Positions 1 to 8,195 of a stretch of 64,000 bases of DNA are shown one piece after another. The notes beneath the pieces were generated by a model. The model was given only the letters and a program-made list of their open reading frames with translations, was not told the DNA's origin and made no database searches. Source of the stretch: Nonomuraea rhodomycinica. Lineage in GTDB: Bacteria > Actinomycetota > Actinomycetes > Streptosporangiales > Streptosporangiaceae. Numbering within the stretch: the stretch's first letter is position 1; each line of letters starts with the position of its first letter. Location of the stretch: NCBI RefSeq assembly GCF_013363995.1, contig NZ_JABWGO010000001.1:1621222-1685221 (forward strand), written 5' to 3'. Made by a program: the position numbers and the translations under genes.

Positions 1-1
1 G

Positions 2-1012
2 GAGGCCACGCGGCAGGACGTCGAGTCGATCGTGACGGTCGTCCAGGCGGCCGGGGTCGAGGCGTTCGTGAGCCGGGGCGTGCGGCGCACGATCGTCGGG
101 CTGGTCGGCGACGTCACCCAGCTCGACGCCGCGGGTCTGCGCGGCATGAGCGGCGTCCGGGACGTGATGCGCGTGTCGACCCCGTACAAGCTGGTGAGCA
201 GGGAGAACCATCCGCAGCGCTCGACCGTGCACGTGGGCGGCGTGCCGATCGGGCCGGAGACCGTGACGCTGATCGCGGGCCCGTGCGCGGTGGAGACGCC
301 CGAGCAGACGCTGGCCGCGGCCCGGATGGCGCAGGCGGCGGGCGCGACGCTGCTGCGCGGCGGCGCCTACAAGCCGCGCACGTCGCCGTACGCCTTCCAG
401 GGGCTCGGCGAGCGGGGCCTGCGGATCCTGGCCGAGGTGCGGGAGGAGACGGGTCTGCCGGTCGTGACCGAGGTGGTCGACGCGCACGACGTGGCGCTCG
501 TCGCCTCGTACGCCGACATGCTCCAGGTCGGCACGCGCAACGCGCAGAACTTCGGGCTGCTGCAGGCCGTGGGCGAGGCCGGCAAGCCGGTGATGCTCAA
601 GCGCGGCATGAGCGCCACGATCGAGGAGTGGCTCATGGCCGCCGAGTACATCGCGCAGCGCGGCAACCTCGACATCGTGCTGTGCGAGCGGGGCATCCGC
701 ACCTTCGAGACGGCCACCCGCAACACGCTGGACGTCTCGGCCGTGCCGGTCGCGCAGCGCCTGTCGCACCTGCCGGTGATCGTGGACCCGTCGCACTCGG
801 GCGGGCGGCGCGACCTGGTGCTGCCGCTCACGCGCGCGGCCGTGGCCGTGGGCGCCGACGGCGTGATCATCGACGTGCACCCGCAGCCGGAGCTCGCGCT
901 GTGCGACGGCCCGCAGGCGCTGGTGGACGGTGACCTGGACGAGCTGGCCACGCTGATGCGCGACCTGCCGCCACTGCTCGGCAAGTCGGCCGCGACGCCC
1001 CTGACCGTCTGA
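2..1012 (+). CDS. aroF: 3-deoxy-7-phosphoheptulonate (DAHP) synthase, 5'-truncated by window edge
   Basis: Condenses phosphoenolpyruvate with erythrose 4-phosphate, the first step of the cytosolic shikimate pathway. The frame is open to the left edge and a few N-terminal residues lie outside the window; an internal GTG at 32 is not the likely start. The first ~75 residues form the ferredoxin-like regulatory domain of type I-beta enzymes (FVSRGV...IGLVGD). The catalytic barrel follows with [22 protein letters not shown] (PEP binding), [31 protein letters not shown] and [10 protein letters not shown], ending in [15 protein letters not shown]. All family landmarks are present, so it should be active. 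It converges on thiI across a hairpin terminator. Confidence 0.95.
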   Translation, partial: EATRQDVESIVTVVQAAGVEAFVSRGVRRTIVGLVGDVTQLDAAGLRGMSGVRDVMRVSTPYKLVSRENHPQRSTVHVGGVPIGPETVTLIAGPCAVETPEQTLAAARMAQAAGATLLRGGAYKPRTSPYAFQGLGERGLRILAEVREETGLPVVTEVVDAHDVALVASYADMLQVGTRNAQNFGLLQAVGEAGKPVMLKRGMSATIEEWLMAAEYIAQRGNLDIVLCERGIRTFETATRNTLDVSAVPVAQRLSHLPVIVDPSHSGGRRDLVLPLTRAAVAVGADGVIIDVHPQPELALCDGPQALVDGDLDELATLMRDLPPLLGKSAATPLTV

Positions 1013-1060
1013 CGGTCCACCTCCAGCGGCTCACCACCCGCCACGAGCGAGCGATCTCTC

Positions 1061-1107
1061 CCGGTACGGCACAGGCCCCGCCACGAGCGGGCAGGCCGCC
1101 GTACCGG
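1061..1107. terminator. bidirectional hairpin terminator between aroF and thiI
   Basis: A perfect 10-bp inverted repeat (CCGGTACGGC at 1061-1070, GCCGTACCGG at 1098-1107) encloses a smaller CCCGC/GCGGG stem. It lies between two convergent genes and has no T-run, as is common in high-GC actinomycetes. Confidence 0.65.
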
Positions 1108-1129
1108 CCCAGGACGGGTCACGAGAGGT

Positions 1130-2326
1130 CTAGAGGGTGTACTCCTGGATGGAGTCGGCGAGCTGGACGGCCAGCTCCTCGGCGTCGAGGCGCTTCTCGA
1201 TCTGCTTGAGGTCCTCGATCTTGGCCCGGGTCTCGGCCCGCTTGGGGGCGAGCAGGCTGCAGCAGTCCTCGTCGGGCAGCTCGGAGATCTCCAGCGTGCC
1301 GATGCGCCGCGCCTCGGCCATGATCTCCGTCTTGTCCCAGCCGACCAGCGGCCGCAGGATCGGCAGGTCGACGGCGTGGTCCTGGGCGGTGATGTTGGCC
1401 AGGGTCTGCGAGGAGACCTGGCCCAGCGCGTCGCCCGTGATCAGCGCCGCGGCGCGGATGCGGTGGGCGACCTCCTCGGCCGTCTTGAGCATGAGCCGCC
1501 GCTGGGCGATGACCGCGAGCCGGTCCTGGCCGGAGGTGCGGATCGACTGCTGTGCCTTGCCGAACGGCACCACCCACAGCCGCGACTGGCCCTGGAAGCG
1601 GTCGAGCTTGCGCACCAGCGCGTACGCCTTGTAGATCGACTCGGAGGTGGTGAACGGGATGCCGGAGAAGTGCAGGAAGTCCACGTGCAGGCCGCGCCGC
1701 ATCATGCGGTAGGCCGCCACCGGCGAGTCGATGCCGCCCGACATGAGCACGAGGGCCCGGCCGCTGCTGCCGACCGGCAGGCCGCCCTGCCCCGGCAGCC
1801 CGCCGGTGAAGACGAACACCTCGTCGCGGTCGACCTCGATGTGCACCGTCAGCTCGGGCCGCTTGAGGTCGACCGGCAGGCCGTACTCGTCGTTGATGGC
1901 GCCGCCGACGAGCCGGTCGAGCTCGTTGGAGCGCAGCGGGAAGCGCTTGTCGCGGCGGCGGGAGCGCACCGCGAACGGGGCGCGGCGCCGCACCTCGTCG
2001 GTGTCGCGCACGAGCTCCAGGCCGGCCTTGAGCACGGTGTCGGGGTCCTTGGCCACGCGCCAGGCGGGGTGGATCCACACCAGGCCGGGGACGTCGGCGA
2101 CCCGCCGGGCGACGGCCTCGGCCTGCTCGGGGGTCGAGCCGGCGGGCAGGAAGATCGCGACGACGCCGTGCCGCCTGCGCACGTCGAGCTCGAGGCCGAG
2201 CTCCTTCAGGGCGTGGCGGATGTTGGCGATCAGGCGCCGCTCGAACAGCTCGCGGTTCTTGCCCTTGAGGACGATCTCGCCCAGCTTGAGCAGAACGCAC
2301 GGCTCGCCCAGGGCGGACATCGTCAT
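1130..2326 (-). CDS. thiI: tRNA 4-thiouridine synthase / thiazole sulfur carrier ThiI
   Basis: ThiI adenylates tRNA U8 (s4U) and takes part in sulfur transfer for the thiamine thiazole ring. The protein of 398 residues has an N-terminal ferredoxin-like region and THUMP domain (LKLGEIVLKGKNRELFE at the start), then a PP-loop ATPase domain with SGGIDSPVA near residue 195. It lacks the C-terminal rhodanese domain of the E. coli enzyme; a Cys-Cys pair in the C-terminal part (DEDCCSLLAPK) is the only obvious sulfur-handling candidate. The start ATG at 2326 is chosen because GGAGGT sits 7 nt upstream; a longer reading from 2371 has no ribosome site. It is probably a single-gene unit. Confidence 0.93.
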   Translation of the reverse strand: MTMSALGEPCVLLKLGEIVLKGKNRELFERRLIANIRHALKELGLELDVRRRHGVVAIFLPAGSTPEQAEAVARRVADVPGLVWIHPAWRVAKDPDTVLKAGLELVRDTDEVRRRAPFAVRSRRRDKRFPLRSNELDRLVGGAINDEYGLPVDLKRPELTVHIEVDRDEVFVFTGGLPGQGGLPVGSSGRALVLMSGGIDSPVAAYRMMRRGLHVDFLHFSGIPFTTSESIYKAYALVRKLDRFQGQSRLWVVPFGKAQQSIRTSGQDRLAVIAQRRLMLKTAEEVAHRIRAAALITGDALGQVSSQTLANITAQDHAVDLPILRPLVGWDKTEIMAEARRIGTLEISELPDEDCCSLLAPKRAETRAKIEDLKQIEKRLDAEELAVQLADSIQEYTL

Positions 2327-2544
2327 GGTGGAACCTCCGGGGAAGACAGGGACGCGCACCGCGGGCAACACCGCGACCCATCGAGTTTAGTCCGCCGCCG
2401 GCCCCCTCACTTCGGCCGGCGGCAGGCGTGAGGAGTTCTCACGTTATCGACACGCCCGATTGACAGATAGTCGGGGTATCCATGCGAATGGGACAGGACA
2501 ACTGGCACAATCCGGTGACCCCTAATGCAAGGAAACTCCACCGA

Positions 2545-3648
2545 ATGTCTTCCGCTGTTAACCACTTCACCCATGGGCTCATCACGCCGGTCCTGGCCTA
2601 CGTGATGTCGTGCATGGGCTCGATGCTCGGACTGCGGCTGACCGTCCAGGCCCGCGCCTCCCGCGGGGCCTCGCGGATGCGCTGGCTGCTCGGGGCAGCC
2701 GTCTCCATCGGAGGCACGGGCATCTGGGTCATGCACTTCATCGCCATGATGGGCTTCCAGGTCGAGGGCACCCAGATCAGGTTCGACGTGCCCCTCACCG
2801 CCGCCTCGGCCGCGGTCGCCATCGTGGTCGTCGGCACCGGCCTGTTCCTCGTCTCGTACGGCCGCGGCCGGGTGCTCGCGCTGCTCGGCGGCGGCCTGCT
2901 GACCGGCCTGGGCGTGGCGAGCATGCACTACCTCGGCATGTACGCCATGAACATGTCGGCGCACGTCTCCTACGACCGCATCACCGTGATCGCCTCCGTG
3001 GTCATCGCGGTGGTGGCCGCCACCGCCGCCCTGTGGTTCACCCTGCGGGTCACGCGGCCGGTCTGGATCTTCGCCGCCGCCCTGATCATGGGCGTCGCCG
3101 TCTCCGGCATGCACTACACCGGCATGTACGCGTTGCGGGTCACGGTCGACCCCGAGCCGGGCGTCGTGCCCGGCGCCGACGCGCTCGACTTCCTGGTCCC
3201 CCTCATGACCGTGATCAGCCTGATCACGCTGACCATGCTGCTCATGGTCATCCTGTCGCCGTCCGAGCAGGAGATGAGCGAGGACGCCGAGCTCACGCGC
3301 CGGCTGGAGCTGCGCCGGCGCAACCGGCAGCAGCTCACCGAGACCCCGCTCGCCGAGGCCGCTCCCCTCGCCACCGGCGGGCGCCCGCAGCGCGGGCCGG
3401 TGCTCGCCGCCCCCGTCCCCGGCCAGCCCTTCGCCCCCGACGCCTCCGTGCCCGGCGCCCCCGGCGCGTTCACCCCCGGCGCGCAGCGGGCCCCGTACTC
3501 CGGCCAGCCGTATCCCGACGGCCGGGCGGCCCCCGGCCAGAACGCGCCCGTCATCCCCTTCCCCGGTGCGCAGCACCAGCAGGGCGGCCAGGCTCCGGAC
3601 CCTCAGCAGCAACAATCCGGAAAGAGATCACGATCTCGCCGTAGGTAG
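2545..3648 (+). CDS. MHYT-domain integral membrane sensor, long form
   Basis: MHYT proteins have seven membrane segments with conserved Met/His residues and have been proposed to sense O2, CO or NO through copper. Three signature repeats are visible: WVMHFIAM, SMHYLGMYAM and GMHYTGMYAL. About 250 residues of membrane domain are followed by a charged and then Pro/Ala/Gly-rich cytoplasmic tail of ~120 residues ending in a basic cluster. There is no GGDEF, EAL or kinase output domain. The start at 2545 is set by alignment with the paralogue downstream (MSSAVNHFTHG versus MSPIDQFSYG) and AAGGAAA about 11 nt upstream; an in-frame ATG at 2482 is the alternative. Function unknown. Confidence 0.87.
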   Translation: MSSAVNHFTHGLITPVLAYVMSCMGSMLGLRLTVQARASRGASRMRWLLGAAVSIGGTGIWVMHFIAMMGFQVEGTQIRFDVPLTAASAAVAIVVVGTGLFLVSYGRGRVLALLGGGLLTGLGVASMHYLGMYAMNMSAHVSYDRITVIASVVIAVVAATAALWFTLRVTRPVWIFAAALIMGVAVSGMHYTGMYALRVTVDPEPGVVPGADALDFLVPLMTVISLITLTMLLMVILSPSEQEMSEDAELTRRLELRRRNRQQLTETPLAEAAPLATGGRPQRGPVLAAPVPGQPFAPDASVPGAPGAFTPGAQRAPYSGQPYPDGRAAPGQNAPVIPFPGAQHQQGGQAPDPQQQQSGKRSRSRRR

Positions 3649-3700
3649 TTGATTTCGGTCGACCCGAGCCCGATACTCCTGGAATTGCCGAGGGGGGCTC

Positions 3701-4516
3701 ATGTCACCGATCGACCAGTTCTCGTACGGGTGGCTCACGCCCGTCCTGGCCTACGCCATGTCCAGCGTCGGCTCTCTGCTCGGCCTGCTGCTCACCGCGC
3801 GGGCCCGCCTGATCGGCGGCAAGGAGGGCCGGTACTGGCTGGTGGGGGCCGCGCTGGCCATCGGCGGCACCGGCATCTGGACCATGCACTTCATCGCGAT
3901 GACGGGCTTCGCCGTGGAGGGCACGGACATCCACTACGACCTGCCGCTGACCGCCGCCTCCGCCCTGCTCGCCGTCGTGGTGGTGGGCATGGGGCTGTTC
4001 CTCGTCTTCCACGGCGGCGAACGCGTCCCGTCCCTCGTCGGCGGCGGCGTCCTGACCGGCCTCGGCGTGGCCGGCATGCACTACCTGGGCATGGCGGGCA
4101 TGCGCATGGCCGGGCACGTCTCCTACGACCCGGTGGGCGTGGCGCTGTCGGTGCTGATCGCGGTCGCGGCGGCGACGGCGGCGCTGTGGTTCGCGCTGCG
4201 CGTCCGGGGCGCCCTGCGCACCACTGTCGCGGCCCTGGTCATGGGCGGGGCCGTGTCCGGGATGCACTACACCGGCATGTACGCCATGGCCGTGGAGGTC
4301 CACTCGGACGAGACGCCCCTCGGCGGCGCCGCGGCGGGCGACTTCCTGCTGCCGCTCATCGTCGGGCTGAGCGTGGTGACCGTGGGCCTGCTGCTGGCCG
4401 TGCTGCTGTCGCCGTCGGAGCGAGAGGTGCTCGCCGAGCTGGAGTTCCGGGAGCGCATGCTGAGGGGTGAAGGGGGCGCGCCGGAACCGGAATCGTTCGG
4501 CACGCCCCGTGGATGA
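3701..4516 (+). CDS. MHYT-domain integral membrane sensor, short paralogue
   Basis: Second copy of the MHYT membrane domain, 271 residues, starting 52 bp after the first gene with its own site (GAGGGGGG, then ATG). It keeps all three motifs (TMHFIAM, GMHYLGMAGM, GMHYTGMYAM) and the same loop lengths, but the C-terminal tail is short and lacks the Pro-rich extension. Tandem arrangement and high similarity suggest a local duplication, with the pair possibly forming a heteromer or binding different partners through different tails. No output domain is present and no neighbour suggests a target, so the role is open. Confidence 0.87.
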   Translation: MSPIDQFSYGWLTPVLAYAMSSVGSLLGLLLTARARLIGGKEGRYWLVGAALAIGGTGIWTMHFIAMTGFAVEGTDIHYDLPLTAASALLAVVVVGMGLFLVFHGGERVPSLVGGGVLTGLGVAGMHYLGMAGMRMAGHVSYDPVGVALSVLIAVAAATAALWFALRVRGALRTTVAALVMGGAVSGMHYTGMYAMAVEVHSDETPLGGAAAGDFLLPLIVGLSVVTVGLLLAVLLSPSEREVLAELEFRERMLRGEGGAPEPESFGTPRG

Positions 4517-4540
4517 CGCCACCCCCGTGGGACGTCCCCT

Positions 4541-4669
4541 GGGTACGGCCTGCGTCGCGTAGTGGGCCGCCAACTCGCCGCGGCGCAAGCCGTACCCCGA
4601 AGGGGGTCGTCGACGACCCCCTGGCAGCGAAGGTACGGCCCGCCGCTTGCAGGCGGCTTACAGGCCGCC
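4541..4669. terminator. cluster of three hairpins between MHYT gene and pfk
   Basis: Nested and serial inverted repeats fill the gap between convergent genes. GGGTACGGC (4541-4549) pairs with GCCGTACCC (4589-4597). A perfect 20-bp palindrome, GGGGGTCGTCGACGACCCCC, lies at 4602-4621. GGCGGC/GCCGCC forms a stem at 4652-4669. Most likely a bidirectional transcription stop. Confidence 0.6.
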
Positions 4670-4709
4670 GAAGCGCCCGCCGGCGGCTTCCGGCGCGCCG
4701 CGGAGCCCG

Positions 4710-5735
4710 CTAGCCGAAGAACACCTCCGCCTCGGCGTAGCGCTGCACCGGGACGGTCTTGAGCTCGGAGGTGGCCTCGTCGAGGCTGACGCGGACGATG
4801 TCGGTGCCGCGCAGCGCGACCATCGTGCCGAAGTCGCCCTCGTGGGCGGCGTCGATGGCCTGGAGCCCGAACCTGGTGGCCAGCACCCGGTCGAACGCGG
4901 TGGGCGTGCCGCCGCGCTGGATGTGGCCGAGCACCGTCGTGCGCGCCTCCTTGCCGGTGCGCTTCTCGATCTCCTTGGCCAGCATCTCGCCGATGCCGCC
5001 CAGCCGTACGTGGCCGAACGCGTCGAGCTCGCCCGCCTGCAGCGCCATCTGCCCCTCGACCGGGTGGGCGCCCTCGGCGACCACGATGATCGGCGAGTAG
5101 CGGGTGCGGAAGCGCGACTCGACGTACTCGCAGACCCGGTCGATGTCGAACGGCTTCTCCGGGATGAGGATGACGTTGGCCCCGCCCGCCATGCCGGCGT
5201 GCAGCGCGATCCACCCGGCGTGGCGGCCCATGACCTCGCAGATCAGCGCCCGGTGGTGGGACTCGGCGGTCGTGTGGAGCCGGTCGATGGCCTCGGTGGC
5301 GATGTTGACGGCCGTGTCGAAGCCGAAGGTGTAGTCGGTGCCCGACAGGTCGTTGTCGATGGTCTTGGGCACGCCCACGACCTTGACGCCGCGCTCGGAC
5401 AGCTGCCGGGCGACGCCCAGCGTGTCCTCGCCGCCGATGGCGATGAGCGCGTCGACGCCGCCCGAGGCGAGGTTGTCCTTGATGCGGTCGACGCCGCCCT
5501 CGATCTTGATGGGGTTGGTGCGCGAGGATCCGAGGATCGTGCCGCCGCGCGGCAGGATGCCGCGTACGGCCTGGATGTCCAGGGGCATGGTCTCGCCCTC
5601 GAGCGGCCCGCGCCAGCCGTCGCGGAATCCGACGAATTCGTGTCCGTAGACGCTCACGCCCTTGCGGACGACGGCCCTGATGACGGCGTTGAGACCGGGG
5701 CAGTCGCCCCCTCCGGTGAGCACTCCAATACGCAT
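4710..5735 (-). CDS. pfp: 6-phosphofructokinase, probably pyrophosphate-dependent
   Basis: Phosphorylates fructose 6-phosphate to the 1,6-bisphosphate in glycolysis. The 341-residue protein begins MRIGVLTGGGDCPGLNA; the start at 5735 has GGGAGG upstream. Catalytic PKTIDND lies at residues 123-129 (Asp127 the base) and MGRHAGW follows. In this family Gly104 with Gly124 (E. coli numbering) goes with ATP, while Asp104 with Lys124 goes with pyrophosphate. Here the residues are Asp104 (GGED) and Lys124 (PKTIDND), as recalled for the Amycolatopsis PPi enzyme. Actinobacterial ATP enzymes carry Gly104 with Lys124, so PPi use is an inference from position 104. A DasR-like operator lies 62 nt upstream. 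Confidence 0.92.
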   Translation of the reverse strand: MRIGVLTGGGDCPGLNAVIRAVVRKGVSVYGHEFVGFRDGWRGPLEGETMPLDIQAVRGILPRGGTILGSSRTNPIKIEGGVDRIKDNLASGGVDALIAIGGEDTLGVARQLSERGVKVVGVPKTIDNDLSGTDYTFGFDTAVNIATEAIDRLHTTAESHHRALICEVMGRHAGWIALHAGMAGGANVILIPEKPFDIDRVCEYVESRFRTRYSPIIVVAEGAHPVEGQMALQAGELDAFGHVRLGGIGEMLAKEIEKRTGKEARTTVLGHIQRGGTPTAFDRVLATRFGLQAIDAAHEGDFGTMVALRGTDIVRVSLDEATSELKTVPVQRYAEAEVFFG

Positions 5736-5796
5736 GGCGGGTTCCTCCCGATGGGCTTCACACGACCAGGATCGCATTGTGCCCACATCCGCGGGC

Positions 5797-5812
5797 ACTG
5801 GTCTAGACCAAA
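5797..5812. promoter_or_regulatory. candidate DasR-responsive element (dre) upstream of pfk
   Basis: ACTGGTCTAGACCAAA matches 14 of 16 positions of the dre consensus ACTGGTCTAGACCACT and contains a perfect 12-bp palindrome TGGTCTAGACCA at 5799-5810. It lies 62 bp before the pfk start, in the promoter region. DasR is the GntR-family N-acetylglucosamine regulator of actinomycetes. The call rests on sequence match only. Confidence 0.7.
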
Positions 5813-5956
5813 CGGGAGCGTACTGATCGGCGACCCGCGCGGCGCGGAACTCCACGAGCGTGTCGGCCCTTCGGGCAAGCCGGAGGGGGCCTCGCGCCCA
5901 TACCTGCCACCCCAGGTCATGCCCACGCCGGGCGCCGGCCGAAACCCGCGCGAAGC

Positions 5957-6011
5957 CGCCGTCCAGGCAGCCGCCGTCGCCGGGGCCGGGGCGGCGGCTG
6001 CCTGGACGGCG
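5957..6011 (-). terminator. 20-bp-stem terminator after the FAD monooxygenase
   Basis: A perfect 20-bp inverted repeat (5957-5976 with 5992-6011, 15-nt spacer) directly follows the monooxygenase stop codon. The GC-rich stem without a T-tract is typical for this genome. Confidence 0.75.
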
Positions 6012-6015
6012 TGGC

Positions 6016-7488
6016 TCAGAACCAGGTCGCCAGGGCTTCCTCCAGCGCCGCGTCCGGGGCGTTCCCCGCCCAGGCGACGATGCCGTCGGGCCGGACGAGC
6101 AGGCCGCTGAAGTCGCGGGCGTCCACCGGCTTGGCCGCCAGGACGGGAACCCGGGCGTGGTCGAGGCCCGCGCCGAGGTCGAGCAGGAGGCCGCGGCCCT
6201 GGCGCAGGTGGTCGGCGAGGCGGCTGCCGTCGGCGAGTTCGAGGTCGGGGGCGCTGCGGCCGATCAGCGGATGGTCGCCGGGCAGGTCGTACCGTTGCGA
6301 CACACCGGAGATCTTCTTGACGAAGTACGTGGTCCCGGCGACGGTGTCGACCAGGTCGGACACGATCGCGCGCAGCGCGCGCGAGCGGGCCTCGGGCCGC
6401 ATGAGCAGGACCTGGGCGCGGGTCCAGTCCAGGACCCAGGCGCCGATGGGGTGGCGTTCGGCGGTGTAGGTGTCCAGCAGCGCCTCCGGGGAGCGGCCCT
6501 GGATGACCGCGGCGAGCTTCCAGCCGAGGTTGACGGCGTCGCCGATGCCGAGGTTCAGCCCCTGGCCGCCGAACGGCGAGTGCACGTGGGCCGCGTCGCC
6601 GGCCAGCAGCACCCGGCCGAGGCGGTAGGTGGTGACCTGGCGGGCGTTGTCGGTGAAGCGGGTGGCCGTCTTCACCTCGGTGATCGTGACGTCGACTCCG
6701 GACACCGCGCGCAGGCTGGCCTGCAGTTCCTGCGCGGTGACGGGCGTGGTGCGGTCCTCCGGCGGCCCGTCGAACTCCACGGTGAGGATCCGCCCGGGCA
6801 CCGGCCCGTGGACGTAGATGCCGGTGTCGGTGTGCGTCCAGCCGACCCCCAGCCGCTCGGCGCCCTCCATCGTCACGATGGCCTGGTGCCCGGTGATCAT
6901 CGGCGGGGTTCCCGGGAACTCGAACCCGGCGACGCTCCGGACCGTGCTGCGCCCGCCGTCGCAGCCCACCAGCCATCGGCACCGCAACTCCCGGTCCCCG
7001 GCATGCACGGTGACCTCGTCGGCGGCGGCCTCGAACCCGGTCAGCTCGACGCCCCGGAGCACCTCCACGCCGAGCTCGGCCGCCCGCACGCCCAGCAGGT
7101 GCTCGATGTCCTGCTGCCGGACACCGACGAGCCGCGCCGCGGGGCCGCGGTCGGCGAAGGCGGGATCGTCCTCGTCCACGTGGTCGCCCTTGAGCCAGAG
7201 CGCGGCGAAGTGCCCCGCGAAGCTGGGCGGCTTCGGCTTCTCGCCGCCCTGCGCCATGAACTGCCGGAAGGCCACCATGGTGTGCTCCTGCGCCTCCTCC
7301 AGCGCGGGCAGCAGGCCCCGGCGGTAGAACGCCTCGGCGGTGGGGGTGTTGACCGAGCCCGCCTTGATGGTCTGGTCGATCTCGGCGAGCCGTTCGAGCA
7401 CGGCCACGCGCACTCCTTGCAGGCCCAGCTCGCAGGCGAGCATCAGGCCGACCGGGCCGCCACCGGAAATGATCACGTCGTAGTCCAT
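6016..7488 (-). CDS. class A FAD-dependent aromatic monooxygenase
   Basis: Flavin hydroxylase of the polyketide-hydroxylase/Rox/TetX type, using NAD(P)H and O2 on an aromatic substrate. The 490 residues include the Rossmann motif SGGGPVG (residues 8-14), the DG motif VGCDGGRSTVR, the flavin GD motif LAGDAAHVHSPFGGQGLN, and a C-terminal thioredoxin-like domain typical of the subfamily. The ATG at 7488 follows a TATAGT box by 7 nt, so the mRNA is probably leaderless. It is divergent from a TetR-type repressor with a shared operator, the usual layout of an inducible detoxification or antibiotic-modifying enzyme. The substrate cannot be told from sequence. Confidence 0.88.
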   Translation of the reverse strand: MDYDVIISGGGPVGLMLACELGLQGVRVAVLERLAEIDQTIKAGSVNTPTAEAFYRRGLLPALEEAQEHTMVAFRQFMAQGGEKPKPPSFAGHFAALWLKGDHVDEDDPAFADRGPAARLVGVRQQDIEHLLGVRAAELGVEVLRGVELTGFEAAADEVTVHAGDRELRCRWLVGCDGGRSTVRSVAGFEFPGTPPMITGHQAIVTMEGAERLGVGWTHTDTGIYVHGPVPGRILTVEFDGPPEDRTTPVTAQELQASLRAVSGVDVTITEVKTATRFTDNARQVTTYRLGRVLLAGDAAHVHSPFGGQGLNLGIGDAVNLGWKLAAVIQGRSPEALLDTYTAERHPIGAWVLDWTRAQVLLMRPEARSRALRAIVSDLVDTVAGTTYFVKKISGVSQRYDLPGDHPLIGRSAPDLELADGSRLADHLRQGRGLLLDLGAGLDHARVPVLAAKPVDARDFSGLLVRPDGIVAWAGNAPDAALEEALATWF

Positions 7489-7495
7489 GCCGAAA

Positions 7496-7529
7496 ACTAT
7501 ATCCGACTAAATTTTGAGTGCGGTATACT
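7496..7529. promoter_or_regulatory. divergent leaderless promoters with a shared TetR-type operator
   Basis: The 11-bp arms TATATCCGACT (7498-7508) and AGTGCGGTATA (7517-7527) form an imperfect inverted repeat, 8 of 11 matching, with an 8-nt spacer. The outer edges are the two -10 boxes: TATAGT reading left (7501-7496) and TATACT reading right (7524-7529). Bound repressor would cover both. The start codons lie 7 and 6 nt beyond the boxes. Confidence 0.7.
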
Positions 7530-7535
7530 TTTCTT

Positions 7536-8156
7536 GTGGACAGACCATCTTCCCTGCGTGAACGCAAGAAGGCCCAGACCCGTCAGCGCATCTCCGACCA
7601 CGGCTCGATGCTGTTCTACGAGCGCGGCTTCGACAACGTGACCATCGGCGAGATCGCCGAGGCGGCGGACGTGTCCAAGGTGACGGTGTTCAACTACTTC
7701 CCGCGCAAGGAGGACATCTTCTTCGACCGCATCCCGGAGCTGGTCGACCTGCTCACCACCACGGTGCGGGAACGCGAGGCGGGCCAGTCCGTGCTGGAGG
7801 CGATCCGCCGCATGCTGCTCAGACACGTGGAGGCCGGTCACCCGCTCGGCGGCGTCGACGACCGGTACATGCACTTCTGGCGGGTGGTGATCGCCTCACC
7901 GGCCCTGCGGGCGCGCGCCAGGGAGATCATCGAGGAGGTGGAGGCCGTCCTGGCCGAACTGATCGCCGAGTCCGGCGAGGACCTTCCCGCGCCGCTCGCC
8001 GCCGCCATGCTCGTGGCCGCCTATCGCGCGACCTACCAGGAGACCGCCCGCCGGATGCTGGCAGGGCAGAGCTCGGCCGAGGTCCTCGACGACTACGTGG
8101 CCGGGGTCCACGCCGCTTTCGACGCGCTGGAGCGGGCGTTCGCCACACCGGCCTGA
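7536..8156 (+). CDS. TetR-family transcriptional repressor
   Basis: Probable repressor of the divergent monooxygenase and of itself. The N-terminal HTH is complete (TRQRISDHGSMLFYERGFDNV, then TIGEIAEAADVSKVTVFNYF), followed by an all-helical ligand domain of ~140 residues. The GTG at 7536 is taken as start because TATACT ends 6 nt before it, giving a leaderless message; a GTG at 7518 in the same frame would lie upstream of the presumed transcription start. The effector is likely the substrate of the monooxygenase or a related compound. A 15-bp perfect hairpin follows the stop codon. Confidence 0.88.
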   Translation: MDRPSSLRERKKAQTRQRISDHGSMLFYERGFDNVTIGEIAEAADVSKVTVFNYFPRKEDIFFDRIPELVDLLTTTVREREAGQSVLEAIRRMLLRHVEAGHPLGGVDDRYMHFWRVVIASPALRARAREIIEEVEAVLAELIAESGEDLPAPLAAAMLVAAYRATYQETARRMLAGQSSAEVLDDYVAGVHAAFDALERAFATPA

Positions 8157-8162
8157 TCGCCC

Positions 8163-8195
8163 AGCGCGCCGTCAACCGACGGTTGACGGCGCGCT
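8163..8195 (+). terminator. 15-bp-stem hairpin ending tetR, fused to the next operator
   Basis: AGCGCGCCGTCAACC (8163-8177) and its exact reverse complement (8181-8195) flank a GAC loop, 7 bp after the tetR stop codon. The core of the hairpin is also the first GTCAAC-N5-GTTGAC box of the downstream gene, so terminator and operator share sequence. Confidence 0.65.

Noticed and set aside
4647..6110. Long plus-strand open frame opposite pfk
   Set aside because: It lies antisense to a complete phosphofructokinase, has the low-complexity composition of a shadow frame and matches no family.
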